NCBI GenBank assembly: GCA_964036295.1
Contig: OZ038463.1
Location: 31,821,295-31,885,294, forward strand
DNA from: Plumapathes pennacea
Taxonomy: Eukaryota; Cnidaria; Anthozoa; Antipatharia; Myriopathidae
Length of the DNA: 64,000 nucleotides
Direction: 5' to 3'
The notes under the pieces were generated by a model, which was not told the origin of the DNA, searched no databases, and saw nothing but the letters and a program-made list of their open reading frames with translations. Position 1 is the stretch's first letter; each line of letters starts with the position of its first letter. Made by a program: the position numbers and the translations under genes. This document shows positions 33,446-54,667 of this stretch, piece after piece.

Positions 33446-34271
33446 CTACAGGGCAAAGGAGTTTCCTTTGTTAGTTTGATCACCCGCATACTCGTTTATG
33501 GCCTGCACGAACGCCTTCATCTGACCAAGGTCTACGGAATGAGATCGCTTTCTTGAGGTTTCCAGCTCTTGTTCATGTCCGCTGCCATTCTCCTGAAGAG
33601 GTTTTCTCACCATGGCAACTGGTTCTGGTCTCATGACCACTAGGCGCGACATGACGTCATAGATGGGGCGGCCATAGTCATCAATAGCACCACTGATGGA
33701 TCTTCGCCTCGGTTTAATGCCCTTAAGCCGCATGTAGCGGAGGTTTTCGTACAGTTGCTCGAAGTCGATAAACACATCACGGAGATGAAGTGGGAGGTTA
33801 AGGGTGCCGTCGATGTTCAGGTTACGGTAGCGAGGAATACGGTTGAAAGGTCCATCTTCCTGGATTTCTTCATAGAACGGGCGGGCATGTATTTCCTCGA
33901 TGTCTGTAACTGCATAAGGAGCAACTAGCCTCGGAAGCAATCCTGCAGAAATACAAATCGGTAAGAAATAAAGAACGCCAAAGGCGTCACTAGAAAATAT
34001 AATGGTAAAGTATATGTGAACACAGTAAACTTACCAAGGGACTCGTCATTGTTTATGGGGGCACAACTTCGTAGAATGATCAACACGGAAGGCAGTTTCG
34101 TAACATGACTATATTTCTGGTCCGAATATAAATAGGCACAGACTTCTGCCATCGAAATACTGAATCAAATAAACTCTGGATGCTCCGGACAGGACAGCAA
34201 CACAGAAGTTTGGGAACAAGGAATAGCTTACTTGGTCTGATTTCCGTTTTCTATCTCATTTGCAGCATCCA
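33446..34271 (-). CDS. Reverse-strand family member: tail gene with partly traced 5' exons
   Basis: Last exon 33942-33446 codes LLPRLVAPYAVTDIEEI, then FYEEIQ, RYRNLNIDGTLNLPLHLRD, QLYENLRY, PRRRSISG and SRKRSHSVDLGQ, about 60% like the tails of paralogs 1-3, and ends TAG. Exon 34159-34035 (donor GTAAGT) joins it in the same phase 1. A further exon-like piece, 34271-34232 (TTTCCTAG / GTAAGC), fits in frame as DAANEIENGNQT. An ATG at 34152 could alternatively start a 204-residue protein consisting of 39 residues plus tail. No FZ, kringle, FN3 or TM exon was found further upstream in the window, where repeats dominate. The tyrosine motifs are kept although the rest has diverged, so the tail seems to be under selection. 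Confidence 0.65.
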
Positions 34272-34371
34272 CTAGGAAATAAAATAAAAGGCACTTCAAA
34301 TGAATGATTCATAAACTGCGGGACGGTCTCTTGGTCCTTGGCCGGACATACGTAAATCCTCGAATAAGCGC

Positions 34372-34386
34372 CCCCCCCCCCCCCCC

Positions 34387-34435
<49 letters not shown>
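34372..34435. repeat. Poly-C followed by (CT)n microsatellite
   Basis: About 16 C then about 23 CT units. It is flanked by CGAATAAGCGCCCCCC on both sides (34361 and 34465), part of a dispersed repeat. Confidence 0.9.
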
Positions 34436-34438
<3 letters not shown>

Positions 34439-34904
34439 CAAAAATTAAAATAAGCTCCTCCTTTCGAATAAGCGCCCCCCTCTCCTCTCAACATGTGTTG
34501 CTTTTGCACAAACGATAATTAAACACCATCAGAATTGGCGCCCCTTCGAAAATGCGCCTCCGCTTTATCCTAGACTTACGGTGAATCAATAAATCATATT
34601 GTTTCTTTGCACTACGGATATACTGTGTTTTTTAAGAAGTGCCGACAAATTTATATACATGGAAAAAATAACTTGAAAACATAAGAAAAACAGAATCTGA
34701 CGTCAAACTTACGCACGCGGTATTCGTCATCGTTTACCAATCAGGTCGCGCGCGGTACTACTGATCTTATTTTATAACTAGAAATACGATAATCGCAGAT
34801 ACCCCCTCGCTCTGCCATTGATTGGACTTTTACTTTGGTACTGCTCAACAAGAGCAGCCTTTGTTTTACCGAAATGCTGACTCAATCTTTTCTTCGAAGT
34901 CAAG

Positions 34905-36406
34905 GATAGTGACTAAAAGAACACACGAGTGACCACGAGTGACCACGAGTGACCACGAGTGACCACGAATGACTACAAGTGACCACGAGTGACCACGAAT
35001 GACCACGAGTGACTACGAGTGACCTCGAGTGACCATGAGTCAAAATAAGCTCCTCATGTGACTGTGACGTCATTTTAATATCATTTAAATATAAAATGTA
35101 AAATCACTCGCTCGTGAAGTGTAAAACAAAATCTTTGAAGAAAACGCCGACCACAAGGCGTAAAGTATTAATAGCGTGACGGTGACGTCATTACCAACTC
35201 ACTGAACAGGCTACAAACGACCAGGGCCCAGTTGTTCAAAGAGTGGATAGCGCTATCCACAGGAGAAATTCTTATCCAGTTGATACTATAAGGCTAAATT
35301 TTAACACTTATCCACTATTCACACTTTGAACAACTGGCCCCAAGAGTTAAATTAAGTCCTTCGCGTGACTGTGACATCAATTTTATTTATATACTGTTTT
35401 AAACATAAGCTGTAATATGACCGGATTATCGGGTGTCCCCGAGTCTGAAAAGTTTTACTAAATACAATCGACTGCCGGGACTTTGCTGTGCAGCATTTGG
35501 TAGTGATTCAGAATCATCATTTTCGGCGTCTCACTGCAGCATCTTTCTCACGTTTCTGTTCAGTTACTGAAATTCTGTTCTTCCGCCGGTTCCCTATTTA
35601 CTTTCCACGTCGCCGATAGTAATAACCTCCGCGTCCTTCACTCCCGTGTTAGGTCTTTTCGTTGTCTTAGTTTGGTCGTACTTTTTCGGAGTAAATCTTT
35701 CCGTTTTTTTTATCCGGACTTCCATGGCAAGAGGACCAGAAATGCAAATTTTTTTGACATCTCAGCAGCCTTATCTCTGCGATCAGCCAATCATATGTAG
35801 GTTCCCACGCCATGTGAATTTAGTGAGCAATTCCCACGACTTAATAAAAAGAGCCAAATCTGTTCGGTAGGGTCACGAGTTTGAGTTAAATACAGCAAGC
35901 TGTGTCACGTTGTCTAGAGCCGACGCTGACACGTGATTCATCACGCAAGGGACATATTTGTGTGTACTTTACGCCTTGTGGTCGGCGTTTTCTTCAAAGT
36001 GTTTGTTTTTTAAAATGACGCTAGTGAATTTTTTACACTTTATCATGGGTGCATGATATTGCGTTTTAAATTTAAAATGACAATAAAATGACGTTACAGT
36101 CACGTGAGGAGCTTATTTTGACTCGTAGTCATTCGTGGTCACTCGTGGTCATTCGTGGTCATTCGTGGTCACTCGTGGTCACTCGTGGTCATTCGTGGTC
36201 ACTCGTGGTCACTCGTGGTCATTCGTGGTCACTCGTGGTCACTCGTGGTCACTCGTGGTCATTCGTGGTCACTCGTGGTCATTCGTGGTCACTCGTGGTC
36301 ATTCGTGGTCACTCGTGGTCATTCGTGGTCACTCGTGGTCACTCGTGGTTACTCGTGGTCATTCGTGGTCACTCGTGGTCACTCGTGTGTTCTTTTAGTC
36401 ACTATC
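34905..36406. mobile_element. MULE-like non-autonomous element with 10-bp minisatellite ends
   Basis: Inverted ends GATAGTGACTAAAAGAACAC and complement; a 9-bp duplication GAAGTCAAG on both sides (34896-34904, 36407-36415); empty site TTCGAAACCAAGTGTACCC at 42846-42864. Just inside each end is an array of GACCACGAGT units: 11-12 on the left (34925-35040) and 27 on the right (36121-36390, inverted). Further inside, CTTTACGCCTTGTGGTCGGC and complement continue the arms. At 35225-35345 it contains a small MITE with GGGCCCAGTTGTTCAAAG ends. Confidence 0.8.
35225..35345. mobile_element. Small MITE with GGGCCCAGTTGTTCAAAG termini
   Basis: Inverted ends GGGCCCAGTTGTTCAAAG and TTTGAACAACTGGCCCC with GGATAGCGCTATCC inside. 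A longer relative sits in the Penelope-like element at 63449-63691. Confidence 0.75.
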
Positions 36407-37600
36407 GAAGTCAAGTGCTACACGCAAAGGAAGGAGAAAAAGAATAGTGTGTTTTGCGGTACTTTTGCGTTGAAAAAAGAGTCGATTGCGTGACGCCGTA
36501 CGTATTTCCCACGGTTCATACAGTCTGCTAAGCACGTTCTCAAAATTTAATACTTAAATTTTGAATTTAGTCGGCCGCCGTAATACAGGAAAAAAGGAAC
36601 ACTGATTTTCCAATTTTGAATTCATAGGCGGTACAATTAAATAGACTTCCTGTGCGATCTTTTTTTACTCTGGACTGCATGCGCTAGACTCAGACATGCA
36701 TATTTAATGAGCTCGAATTGTTTTGTATGCCGCTCAAAACAGCATGATTTCTCCCAAAATCAAAGCAAAACTTGAACGGTTTACTTCAAATTATACACGG
36801 GCTTCAGACCTAGTCATACTTCTAAAGGCTTGCGAACGATTCTCGCTGCAATCACCGCATGTAAGATTACAGCATTTGCTACAGTTTTAGTTTTGAAAGA
36901 AAAAATAAAACATCTGACTAAATCATTCAAGACTCCAAGTTCCGATTGCTCTGAGCGAATACGGTATCCGAAACTGGCAACAGAAGCGTATTAAAACAAT
37001 ACTTCGAGGGAAATTATCAGCATACAGATTTTAATACATTCTTGAAGTGATCGAGTTACAAGATACGGGTAAAATATATTTGTAACGGTGATTGTTCGAT
37101 TTCCACTGACTGACCTTTGTTGCTTGTCCTTTCTGAATAAGTATCTGAGTTTAACACAAAACGGCGTCTGAAGCTCCCGATTTGCTTTCAAGCGCTGTTC
37201 CCTTTGCGGAGCCGTTTCTTCGGCACTCTTCCCGCGTTAATGATGCTGTCGAAAAACATGTTTGTCGTCTTTTGGCGATGTTCGATCGTTTCACGATTTC
37301 GCCTTGCCCGTGCCTGTTCTCTTCTCTTTTGAAGAAGAGCTTCGCGAGACCGTTCTGCTTCACGTTTTCCAGTTTTTTCAAATTTAGTTTCGTGAGGAAC
37401 GAACTGCCTTATAAGGAGTAGAATAGTTTTCCGTTAGTCTTTACATGAAGTGTTGTCCGCCCCTTGACTGACTGACTGACAGACAAACATTCACTCGATT
37501 AAATGCTGTCACGGTTAGTAACCCCTCACTTCGCTCGGGGGATAAATGTGATTATCAGTAGGCATACTAAAATCACCTGAGAAGTAATGCATAGTGAACC

Positions 37601-38600
37601 CAAAGTACATGGCTGTCAGTAGCAATCTTCAATACCGAAAAAGAGAAAGTGCGTAAAGGCACTTTCACAAATGATGATTATCTACCATCCGCTTGTAGAC
37701 GGAAGCTACACCAGCTCTAATAGCCGGACTACTATGCCGCACTGCCAATACGGTCTTTCCTTACCAAGGCACGGATTACGATCATCTTACGGTTAATTTT
37801 ACTGAAGCCATCACCCTCGGGCCATCACGCCACAGCTGTGTTGCCTTTATACCATTATTGAATTCTCTATTTCGGAGATATTTGGCTTCTTCACTGAGCT
37901 GCACTGAAAATCTGAATTTAGAAATAAGCTTATGTATCAGATTTATGTGTTGTATGTGAAGCAAAGGCCCGTTACACAACATGGCCGCCGGAAATACGGT
38001 CTGTTCAGCAAGCAATTGCGGCAGCAACTACTATATCTATTGTATGTACATATGTAATTATTTGGTTTAAGAACGTACCTATTTGTGTCGCATATAAGAG
38101 GATACATAGCTTGACAGGAACACAGGAATAAAGCGCTTTCACTAGCTGCGTCATCTGTTGCCAGATGACCACTCTTTGAAGCGCCATAGCCAAAGTCTTC
38201 TTAGAAGGTCTTTACGGAACTGATTCAATTTCCTGTTTGGTGACCTATTTAACATAATCCATGCACAAAGCCAGCTAAGATTCTAAATTCTCTCATCTTT
38301 ACACAAACAAAACACCCACGCAATGCTGGAAGAATTGTGACTTTGAGACTAATACGTCAAAAGCCCCATGGCGTCACGCCACGTCCGTGGTTTGTTATCT
38401 TTGTAATCAGATCTCTCGCTCCGTCTTTTGCCTATCACGTAGCATGGTTTCGTCCATCCTATATCAACAGATGACAATAATTTTAAAATCAGTACGTCCC
38501 TATGATGTGTACCGTGTTACAAGGCAGCATGTCGTTTACTGCTGCTAGAATGGCATTTCGTGACAATTTGGCTGGCCGAGTTCCAACATCGATCAGGGAT
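37601..38600. other. No gene recognised
   Basis: Ordinary AT-rich DNA with short frames only. At 38600-38712 the sequence becomes homologous to the 5' flank of paralog 2 (10340-10450), for example TATATCATCCGGTATT and AATCGAACGCCAGC. Confidence 0.45.
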
Positions 38601-38869
38601 ATGTTCGTGAGTGTGTAAACCCAACTCTTTAGTACGTACTTCAAATAGTTTGTCCTAAATATGGCCATATTCGGGGCTATATCATCCGGTATTCGCATAA
38701 TCGAACGCCAGCAAGAAGTAGCACTAACGAGCCAGATCCGCGCTTAGTAACCACGCATGAACCCGACAAATTGCAGGTATGACTGGCCACTATATGTCAA
38801 CATGTTAGTATTTGATTGCAACGGAAAGGCCCGGGGGGGGGGGGGGGGGGGGGGGGGAGGTGGAGGTGG

Positions 38870-39215
38870 TGGGTACTCAATAGGAATTTGGGTAGGGGTG
38901 TTCCGCCGACTCTATAAAACCTTGACCCTATTCAAGACACAAAAATTGAAATTTTGCTACCCTGTCTAAGACAAAGTGCTCTAATTGGATACCCTGTTCA
39001 AGACTGGACGCGCGAAAAAATGGCGAGTGCAAAAAAATGTAGTTGAGGGGGGAGGGGAAGAGATGATCTTGAGAAAATAACCCTGTTTAAGACACGAAAA
39101 TGTAAAATTTGATACCCTGTTCAAGACAGAAGACCCTGAAAATGATACCCTATCGGGCGGAACATACCTATATAGGAAATATATGGGAGTACCCCCCCCC
39201 CCCCCCCCCCGGGCA
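38870..39215 (-). repeat. CCCTGTTCAAGAC-type repeat element between homopolymers
   Basis: Poly-G (38832-38857) and poly-C (39196-39211) bracket units of TACCCTGTTCAAGAC, a diverged form of the TACCCTATTTCAGACC units at 9885. It separates the duplicated 5' flank of paralog 3 from its first exon. Confidence 0.7.
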
Positions 39216-39502
39216 GAAAGGCAGCTCGATTTATAGCGAATTTGGTTTGATACAAATTTCCTGGATGTTCCGCGCACGATAGTGGACAAGCTTCACGTTT
39301 ATTTGAAAATATAGCTGCCGGGAATGATGCGAGTTTTGTGCGGCTACAAATAAATGATATAAATAAAATAGATGCTTATAAGATAAAGTGGATAGTACTC
39401 GCAATTTGATCAACAAACTCCATTAAAACTCAACATACGCACGCGCGCATCAATTTGATGTCAGCTTCCGTCAAATTCGTTTTTCCTTTGTTATCTTTTA
39501 CA

Positions 39503-39690
39503 AAATTCGTTTGCCTTATCTTATAAAAGAAATAAAGCACTTGTCAGCGTACGTATATTGAATTATAGATGCACTTGGGAATTTGAACGAACACGAGAGA
39601 AGTTTCGAGAAGCACTCGGCGGCCTCGTCTCCAAACTTCTCTCGTGTTCGTTCAAATTCCCGCATGCATCTAAATATACAAGGACTGTGA
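39503..39690. repeat. Palindromic hairpin element
   Basis: Arms around GAGAAGCACTCGGCGGCCTC include AACTTCTCTCGTGTTCGTTC and TTTGAACGAACACGAGAG. A near copy is at 40047-40215, and a partial one at about 39905-39960. Confidence 0.7.
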
Positions 39691-40046
39691 ATTGCTGGAA
39701 TTGCTTTTTCGACAAATGAATTAATGTCCTCCTCAGTAGTCATCTCGTAATGAGTTTTTGTGATTGATATATAAAACTGTGTTCGGATATTGTCAATAAA
39801 CAGCGACAGTTCGCCAGGCGGGGGTATTCGGTCATGTGTCACGATTTCACGAATCACGTGTGGGAGAAAATATTTGATGGGTCATAAATAAACAATAACG
39901 CACGCTGACGCGTGCTTTATTTCTTTTTATAAGATAAGATGGATAGTACGCGCAATCTGATTGGCAAACGCGTGTGCATTATAACTCAACATACGCACTT
40001 GCGCGTCAGTTTGACGTCAGCTTGCATCAAATTTGTTCCATTTACC

Positions 40047-40215
40047 GTTTGCCTTATCTTATAAAAGAAATAAAGCACTTGTCAGCGTACGTATATTGAG
40101 TTATAAATACACTTGGTAATTTGAACGAACACTCGAGAAACTTCTCTCGTGTTCGTTCAAATTCCCTCGCGCATCTATAACTCAATAACGCACGCTGACA
40201 GGTGCTTTATTTCTT
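40047..40215. repeat. Palindromic hairpin element, second copy
   Basis: Arms TCTTATAAAAGAAATAAAGC and GTGCTTTATTTCTTTAGA; centre AACTTCTCTCGTGTTCG. A related pair of strings, CACTGCTGACGCGTGC..., surrounds it. Confidence 0.65.
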
Positions 40216-40675
40216 TAGATGTAGCTGCCGGGAATGATGCGAGTTTTGTACGGCCCGCATCCCTGGAGCACTCAGGTTTTGTAGCCAGGACTCCTTGTCA
40301 ACAAACGCTGACAGGAACTTAACGCACAACAAATCCACAGAAACAATATTCAACTAGTATCGCTTCGAGGTCTCAGATTTGGTGGTCAGGACTAGCCGAG
40401 TCAAAAAACGCTGACGGGAACTTAAACGCACAACAAATCCACAAGCAAATAATTTAACTCGTATCCCCTGGAGCACTCAGGTTTGATAGCGGAAACAAGC
40501 ACCCTGACCCCAATTTTTATCTTATATTTTTCATGTACTATAATTGGTTAGGAATTGTGCAAAGTTTCAAAACAAAATCACCGCAACTTTATTTTCAATG
40601 GAATGACCTTAAGGCGTTATTCTAGAAGCTTTTATAAACTACATTGTTATGCTGCTATATTTATGTTATGTGTGG

Positions 40676-40795
40676 GAAACCTTTGTCAAAGAGTCTATCA
40701 AACAGTCACAACATTTGTCTCAACATCTTTCAACATGTCTCAACAATGTTGAGAGAATGTTAGACAAATGTTATGACTGTTTGACAAGGGTCAAA
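40676..40795. repeat. Palindrome TTTGTCAAAGAG/CAACATTTGTC
   Basis: CAAACAGTCACAACATTTGT pairs with ACAAATGTTATGACTGTTTG around CAACAATGTTGAGAG. No coding capacity. Confidence 0.65.
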
Positions 40796-41442
40796 AGGAA
40801 ATAAACAGAAACAGACAAACAAACAGTTTCCTAGTGCATCAACATAATAGTCATTAAGTCAGCACAATAAAGTTGTAATACCTCTGTTATGTTGCTTCTG
40901 ATTGGACCAAGTAAATGTATAAAGCACGCAAACCTCCAAACAACAACGCAAAAAAAGACTAAAGACATGCTGGTTGCTTGAAGTTTCGGTAAGTAACTTA
41001 AGGATCAGGACCAATAACCGCTAAGGGGAACTTAAACGTCCTAGACCAACAACGGCCAACAACCAACAAATATTTTCACGGCCGCAGTTCCAAGGCTTTA
41101 GCACGGATACTTGCATGTTGCATGTCTTCGGATTTTGTTTTAAAGTTCACCAACATGCGAAGCAGCTAATACCTACCCTCTTTATGAGTACAAAAGAAAT
41201 AATTTCAAACCTTGTAATTATGCACATTCACATTGTTTCCTATTGCATCAACAGTCCCTACCGATGGTTTATACACACTCATACCAATCGCTTTAATCAT
41301 TGACATAGTTGACAAAAGAAGCCTGAGTGGTCAAATTTGTCATTAATCGGTAGCAACCAGGAGGCCCTGCTGCAAGGTAAAAATGTGCACTTCTGGCTCG
41401 TGATGTGAGGGTCGACATGGCGATCTGACTAAAAGGATCGAT

Positions 41443-49947
<8,505 letters not shown>

Positions 49948-50245
49948 ACTTGAGGAAAACCACCGAAACAAACTAAGTTTGTTAACCTTGATCAGAATAC
50001 TGCACAATGTGCTGGTAAGCTGAAGCCACAGAATAGGGCACAAAGGCCACGGTGGTAGCGGGCATTACCCCTTGATCTACCAAAAATATATATATATATA
50101 TATTGTGAGCCCAAGTAATAGCAGCCATGGACAGCTGTTTCGGCCTTATTGGGCCTCGTTTGTTAACCTTGACCAATATATTTTAGAGCAGATTGGAGTG
50201 AATCAAAGTAACGGAATAGAAATTACCAATTGATCTACATTCGAA

Positions 50246-50251
50246 AATAAA
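50246..50251 (+). terminator. Likely polyadenylation signal of paralog 3
   Basis: AATAAA about 300 bases after the stop; the sequence before it matches 31390-31470 of paralog 2, but an insertion with (AT)n (near 50090-50103) lengthens the 3' part. Confidence 0.45.
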
Positions 50252-50509
50252 TGCTGTTTAGATACTTTTTTTATGCTGGGCCTGAGAACCCAGCATATAA
50301 TTGTTTTCACCCGAAAATTACAGCGTAGGTATCATGGCAATTGTTAAAAGAAACCCCCCCTCCAGGATTTTAAAGTTTGATTGACATGTAAGCAAATATA
50401 CTATATTTTGATTGGATAATGCTCACGTGCAAGTGGCGCGGAAGCCTTTCTTTTCTTGGCTGAGTTTCAAAGTACGTAAGGTGAGATCTTTGTTGACATG
50501 TACTTACGC

Positions 50510-50890
50510 TCTTGCGGTTTTTGTTCATTATATTCACTTTCGCATTTTTCTTCGTCCAGGTGGTTAAAAGTAAGCGAAGGAAAGCAAAAATAATCAAACG
50601 ATACCATTTCGACAAGCTGAAGTCGCTCCCGGCTGGGTTTTTCAGCTTTAACATACGCTCGTCAAACAACCGTGAATTCATCGAAACCGCGGTGATAATA
50701 GCTCTGAAATAAGACAGGCCGACTGGAAATTTAGAAAGCTTGGTAGAAGAAACGCAATTTAGAAGAAGAATAACAGATAAGTAATGAAGCGCAGACTAGA
50801 TTAACCGTGGCCTGTGATTAGAAACAAATGTTCGAAATCAATTATGCATGAAAATGAGACAAGTCACGCATACTCCCAAGCTCGAAATTC
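50510..50890 (+). repeat. Dispersed repeat also found at 12600-13000
   Basis: Shared strings CGATACCATT, GACAAGCTGAAG, GGCTGGGTTTTTCAGC and AACATACGCTCGTCAAACAA. The open frames in both copies look alike only because the DNA is alike. Confidence 0.65.
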
Positions 50891-51220
50891 TCTCATCCTT
50901 TTGAAGCAAATGTACATTAAGTGTTGTAATCATAATTTATAGTTTAATCAGGTTCATTTGAGCAAGGTGTTAAAAGCCAAGTTCCCTATACTGTATAATA
51001 TGGTTTTGGGTGAGAAAGTGAAAGAGAAAATTGAAGTTGATCACTCTTGGGAGTCTTGCTCTAGTCCAGAGATTGCTTATTCAATAATTCTTATGGTGCG
51101 TGCGGACACATGCCACACCAAACTTGAATCCCAGCATCTGTCGCGTTTTCACACGACAAAACTTGTTTATGTTTAGAAATTATAGTAAGTAAGGGCAAAT
51201 GTATTGCAAAAATTGACCAT

Positions 51221-51289
51221 TTCCGGGCGAAAATTGAAAACTCTCCAAACTTCCAGGAACCCTTTCAGAATCGCGTTACATTTTCAGGA
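51221..51289. repeat. Left 69-bp target-site duplication of the LINE
   Basis: TTCCGGGCGAAAATTGAAAA to CATTTTCAGGA, identical to 55655-55723 apart from one G/A difference. The copied stretch is part of the 390-bp repeat. Confidence 0.85.
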
Positions 51290-51629
51290 TACGATACGAT
51301 ACGATATGATAATCTTTATTTAAACACGATAAGAGTTTAAGCATCAGCTTGTGGGGTCGTGTATAAAAACAAATAGTAATAAGCTAATCAGTAACCTATA
51401 TTTAAATTATTAATAACTAGTAAAAACTAACATTCCTATAATAAATATCTAAAAATACTAATAATAATAACAGCAATAACAATAGCGTGCTAGTATAGTG
51501 TATAATTAATAATGTCTAAAATGTTCATTAAAATCTGGGATGGACTGGGCAGATAGGGCGTTAAAACCTATATTACGAAGTATTTTTGTTCCTTTGGCCC
51601 TTTTCACATACGTTGTAGCAGATAGTGTT

Positions 51630-54600
51630 TCATCGCAGGGTAAGTGCGTTCCAAACTATAGGGCCTCTATGGGCTATAGAGTTTTTCATGAAATAGGTAT
51701 TGAACCGGGGCACCTTGAGTTTGTTGCTATTTCTGAAATTATAATTATTATTGGGTCTTTCTATAATGTGGGACATGCTGTTCGGTGCTAAATCATGATA
51801 TAGCTTGTACATTAATTTCACTAAACTAGTTTTATATATAAAAAATAGGTTGTCCCATTTTGCCGTTCTCAGAACGTCCACTGTAGGCATATCCCATGAG
51901 AGATTGAAAATAAGTTTGGCTGCTCTGCAGTGTAAGGATTCTAAGGAGTTGAAATTGTCCTTACAGGTGAAGCCACCCCAGACGGGTATCGCATACGTTA
52001 CTGAGGGTAGAATTACTTTAAAATATAAATCTAAAAGCGTTTGTCTGGGCAGAAATCTGCTTCTTTTAATCATATTTAATTTACTGGCGAAGCTCTTTTT
52101 TACTTCGCCCATGTGACGGGACCAAGTAAGTTTGTCATCAATTGTGACTGCGAGCAATCTGGAGTGTTTGACCCATCGTATTTCATGCGCTCCTAGTGTG
52201 CGTTTGTTGAGTGGGCCGATGAAGGAGTCTCGGTGGAGTAGCATCGCCTCACATTTCACGGGGTGCGGGATCATGGAGTTCGAATTACACCAAGTATACA
52301 GCTCGTCGAGCGAATTGTTGAGTATTTCAGTAACTTCGTCCACAGAGTCGCCAATACAATAGAGTGTTTTGTCGTCCGCATACATAAAGACTGTCCCAGA
52401 GGTGACCGCCAGCGGCAAGTCGTTTGTATACAATGTGAACAAGGACGGGCCGAGGACGGAGCCCTGCGGTACACCGCAGGTCACTTCAGCGTAATCTGAC
52501 CTTTGTCCGTTTATGGTGGTGTACTGCTTTCTTTGCCCTAGGTAGTCTTTCAGCCACGATAGTAGACATCCGGTAATTCCAAAACAGTGTTCAAGTTTGC
52601 TCATAAGTCTGAGATGTGATACGCTATCGAACGCTTTCTGGAAATCGATGAAGACTACGCCGACAACTTTTTTGGAATCAAGGGCTTTTCTCCAGATCTC
52701 AGTTAAATTGACCAGTAATAGGTCTGTGGAGTGTCCCTTCCTGTATGCCCATTGATGTTCTGTGACCAGTTGGTTGTCTGTGAAGACGTGTTGAACAATA
52801 CTGTCTGTTACGCATGATTCAATGATTTTACTAGGTACACTTAAAATTGACAACGGTCGGTAGTTTCCACACTCTGTTTCATCCTCTTTCTTGAACACCG
52901 GGTTTACCCTCGCTGTTTTCCATGCACTGTAGACGGTTCCACTGTTTATGCTGTGCAAGTACAGATCTGTGAGTGGTGGTGCGATTGCCAGCCCAGCTAG
53001 TTTCAATAGCTTGGGCGATATTCCATCCGGGCCCGTTGACTTATTGGTCTTCAGTGATGCAAGTTTCTTTTCAATGTTACTATTCTGTAAGCTTATTTCA
53101 GATGTCTTCTGGACTTGGTCTTTCTTTTGTTTGTCAGACAGTGGCAGTGACGGGCAATTCACAGTCAGGGTTTTTCCAATAGTAGCAAAGAATGTATTCA
53201 TCAAATTTGCTTTTTCTTTGTCGTCTACAGCAAGGCTTTTGTCATCGCGTTTCAGTGGACCAATGCTTTCCTTTACCTTGGGATTAGTCGCCTTTTTTAA
53301 CAGTTTCCAATATGCGGTTGATGACTTGACTTCGGCCAGTTTATCATGGAAGTATGAGGCTTTAGCCCTCCTGATTTCTGAAGTTATTTCATTTCTGAGT
53401 CGTTTGTAATCAGCCCATATCTCATTGTTCTTTGTGTCGACAGCTCTTTTGAAGAGTTTATATCTACGATTCATCTTCAGCCTTATGGTATTGCTGATCC
53501 ACGGAGCCGACAAGCTTCTCACCTTGACGTCCTTGTACGGGGCGTGCATATCACAAATATTTTCAAACAAGTGCTCCCAGGACCAAAGGACATCGTCACT
53601 ATCATCGAATACCCTAGAGACATGGAACGGCACGCGTTGAATATCGTTTCTGAATTTGTCAGCGTTGAAGTTCTTGAAGTTCCTGATCCTTATAATTTTC
53701 GGCGGTGGTCTCTTGTTTGTAAGTTTGATTGTAGCATAGACCAGGCTGTGGTCCGATATTCCCAGAGGTAGGACACCGGTTTTACGCACTAAATTTGCCT
53801 TTGTTGTTACAATTAGATCTATTAAGGATTCAGATTCAGGTGTCACTCGAGTGGGATCCTTGATGACATTCTGCATATTATATAGATCGAGTATGTTTAG
53901 TAAAGTTTTGGTCTTTAGTTGGATGTTGGACGAGTTTGCGTTGATCATATTGCAGTTGAGATCACCAAGTAGGAATATATAACTAGATTTCAGCCATGCC
54001 TTTTCGAGGACCTCATTAAAGTGTTCGAAGAAGTTATGTGATTCCAGTTCCGATCTGTATATCACTGAGAACAGGGTAGTATTCGTTGGGAAGTTGACCT
54101 GTATCCAAATAGCTTCTAGTTCGCTTCTGGTTAAATCCCTTCGATATGTGACTTTGAGGTGTTCCGCATAATATAGTACACAACCCCCACCTTTGCGCTT
54201 TGACCGATCAAGGCGGGAGAATTTAAGGCCGTTTATGTGTAGCTCATTATCGGCGATGGTGGAGTTTAGATGGCTTTCAGTAATTCCTAGGATGTCGAAT
54301 TTGCAGATTTGTTGGAGGACCCGTAGCTCGTCGATTTTATTTCGGAGACTGCAGATATTCAGGTGTCCCACTCTGAGGTCGCTAGGAGTGGTATGAAGGT
54401 CATTAGCTGCTTTAGTTAGATGATCCACGGTGTTTTGTTCAGCGAGTGGATCCAGTGGCGGATCATTCACACTGCCAGGATCTATGCTAGTTCTGCTGCT
54501 CTGGTTAGGTGTTCCACGATGATTCGCGGTGTTGTGTTCATCGAGCAGGTTCGGTGGAAATACGTTGTCAGGATCCGTCTCAGTACACAGATCCATCGTG

Positions 54601-54667
54601 TTTATAAACGGCAGAGAGCATAATGAACTTGTCCAGTCTAGTAGAGGATTGTCTAAGTAGTACTTAA
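51630..54667 (-). CDS. LINE endonuclease-reverse transcriptase, main part
   Basis: From the first Met after the MITE (54596) 988 residues are open; the frame in fact enters from 54667 as KYYLDNPLLDWTSSLCSLPF. Apurinic-type endonuclease motifs: GHLNICSLRNKIDEL, LGITESHLN, LLGDLNCNM and SDHSLVYAT. RT motifs: GNYRPLSIL, VVGVVFIDFQKAFDSV (A), CGVPQGSVLGPSLFTLYTND (B), MYADDKTLY (C). The conserved end is HRGPIVWNALT. All catalytic signatures are intact, so this copy is young or recently active, apart from the insertion. Confidence 0.9.

Larger units (their letters stand above)
34780..37600. repeat. Dispersed repeat R, copy 1, split by a MULE-like element
   Basis: Left part 34780-34904 and right part 36407-37600 match a continuous stretch at 42730-44100 (ACTAGAAATACGATAATCGC to CCCTCACTTCGCTCGGGG). 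A third, 5'-short copy is at 56186-57010, and one end lies inverted near 19005-19045. Short open frames recur in all copies (for example AACACAAAACGGCGTCTGAA) but they are not conserved as proteins. Confidence 0.7.

Noticed and set aside
36088..36493. Three overlapping plus-strand open frames of 87-119 codons repeating VVTRGHSWSL
   Set aside because: The 10-bp repeat has no stop and is not a multiple of three, so all three frames are open and give the same peptide. This is a property of the minisatellite, not of a gene.
37182..37421. Frames shared by 37182-37421, 43645-43878 and 56619-56831
   Set aside because: They are copies of dispersed repeat R with indels that shift the frame, so no protein is conserved.
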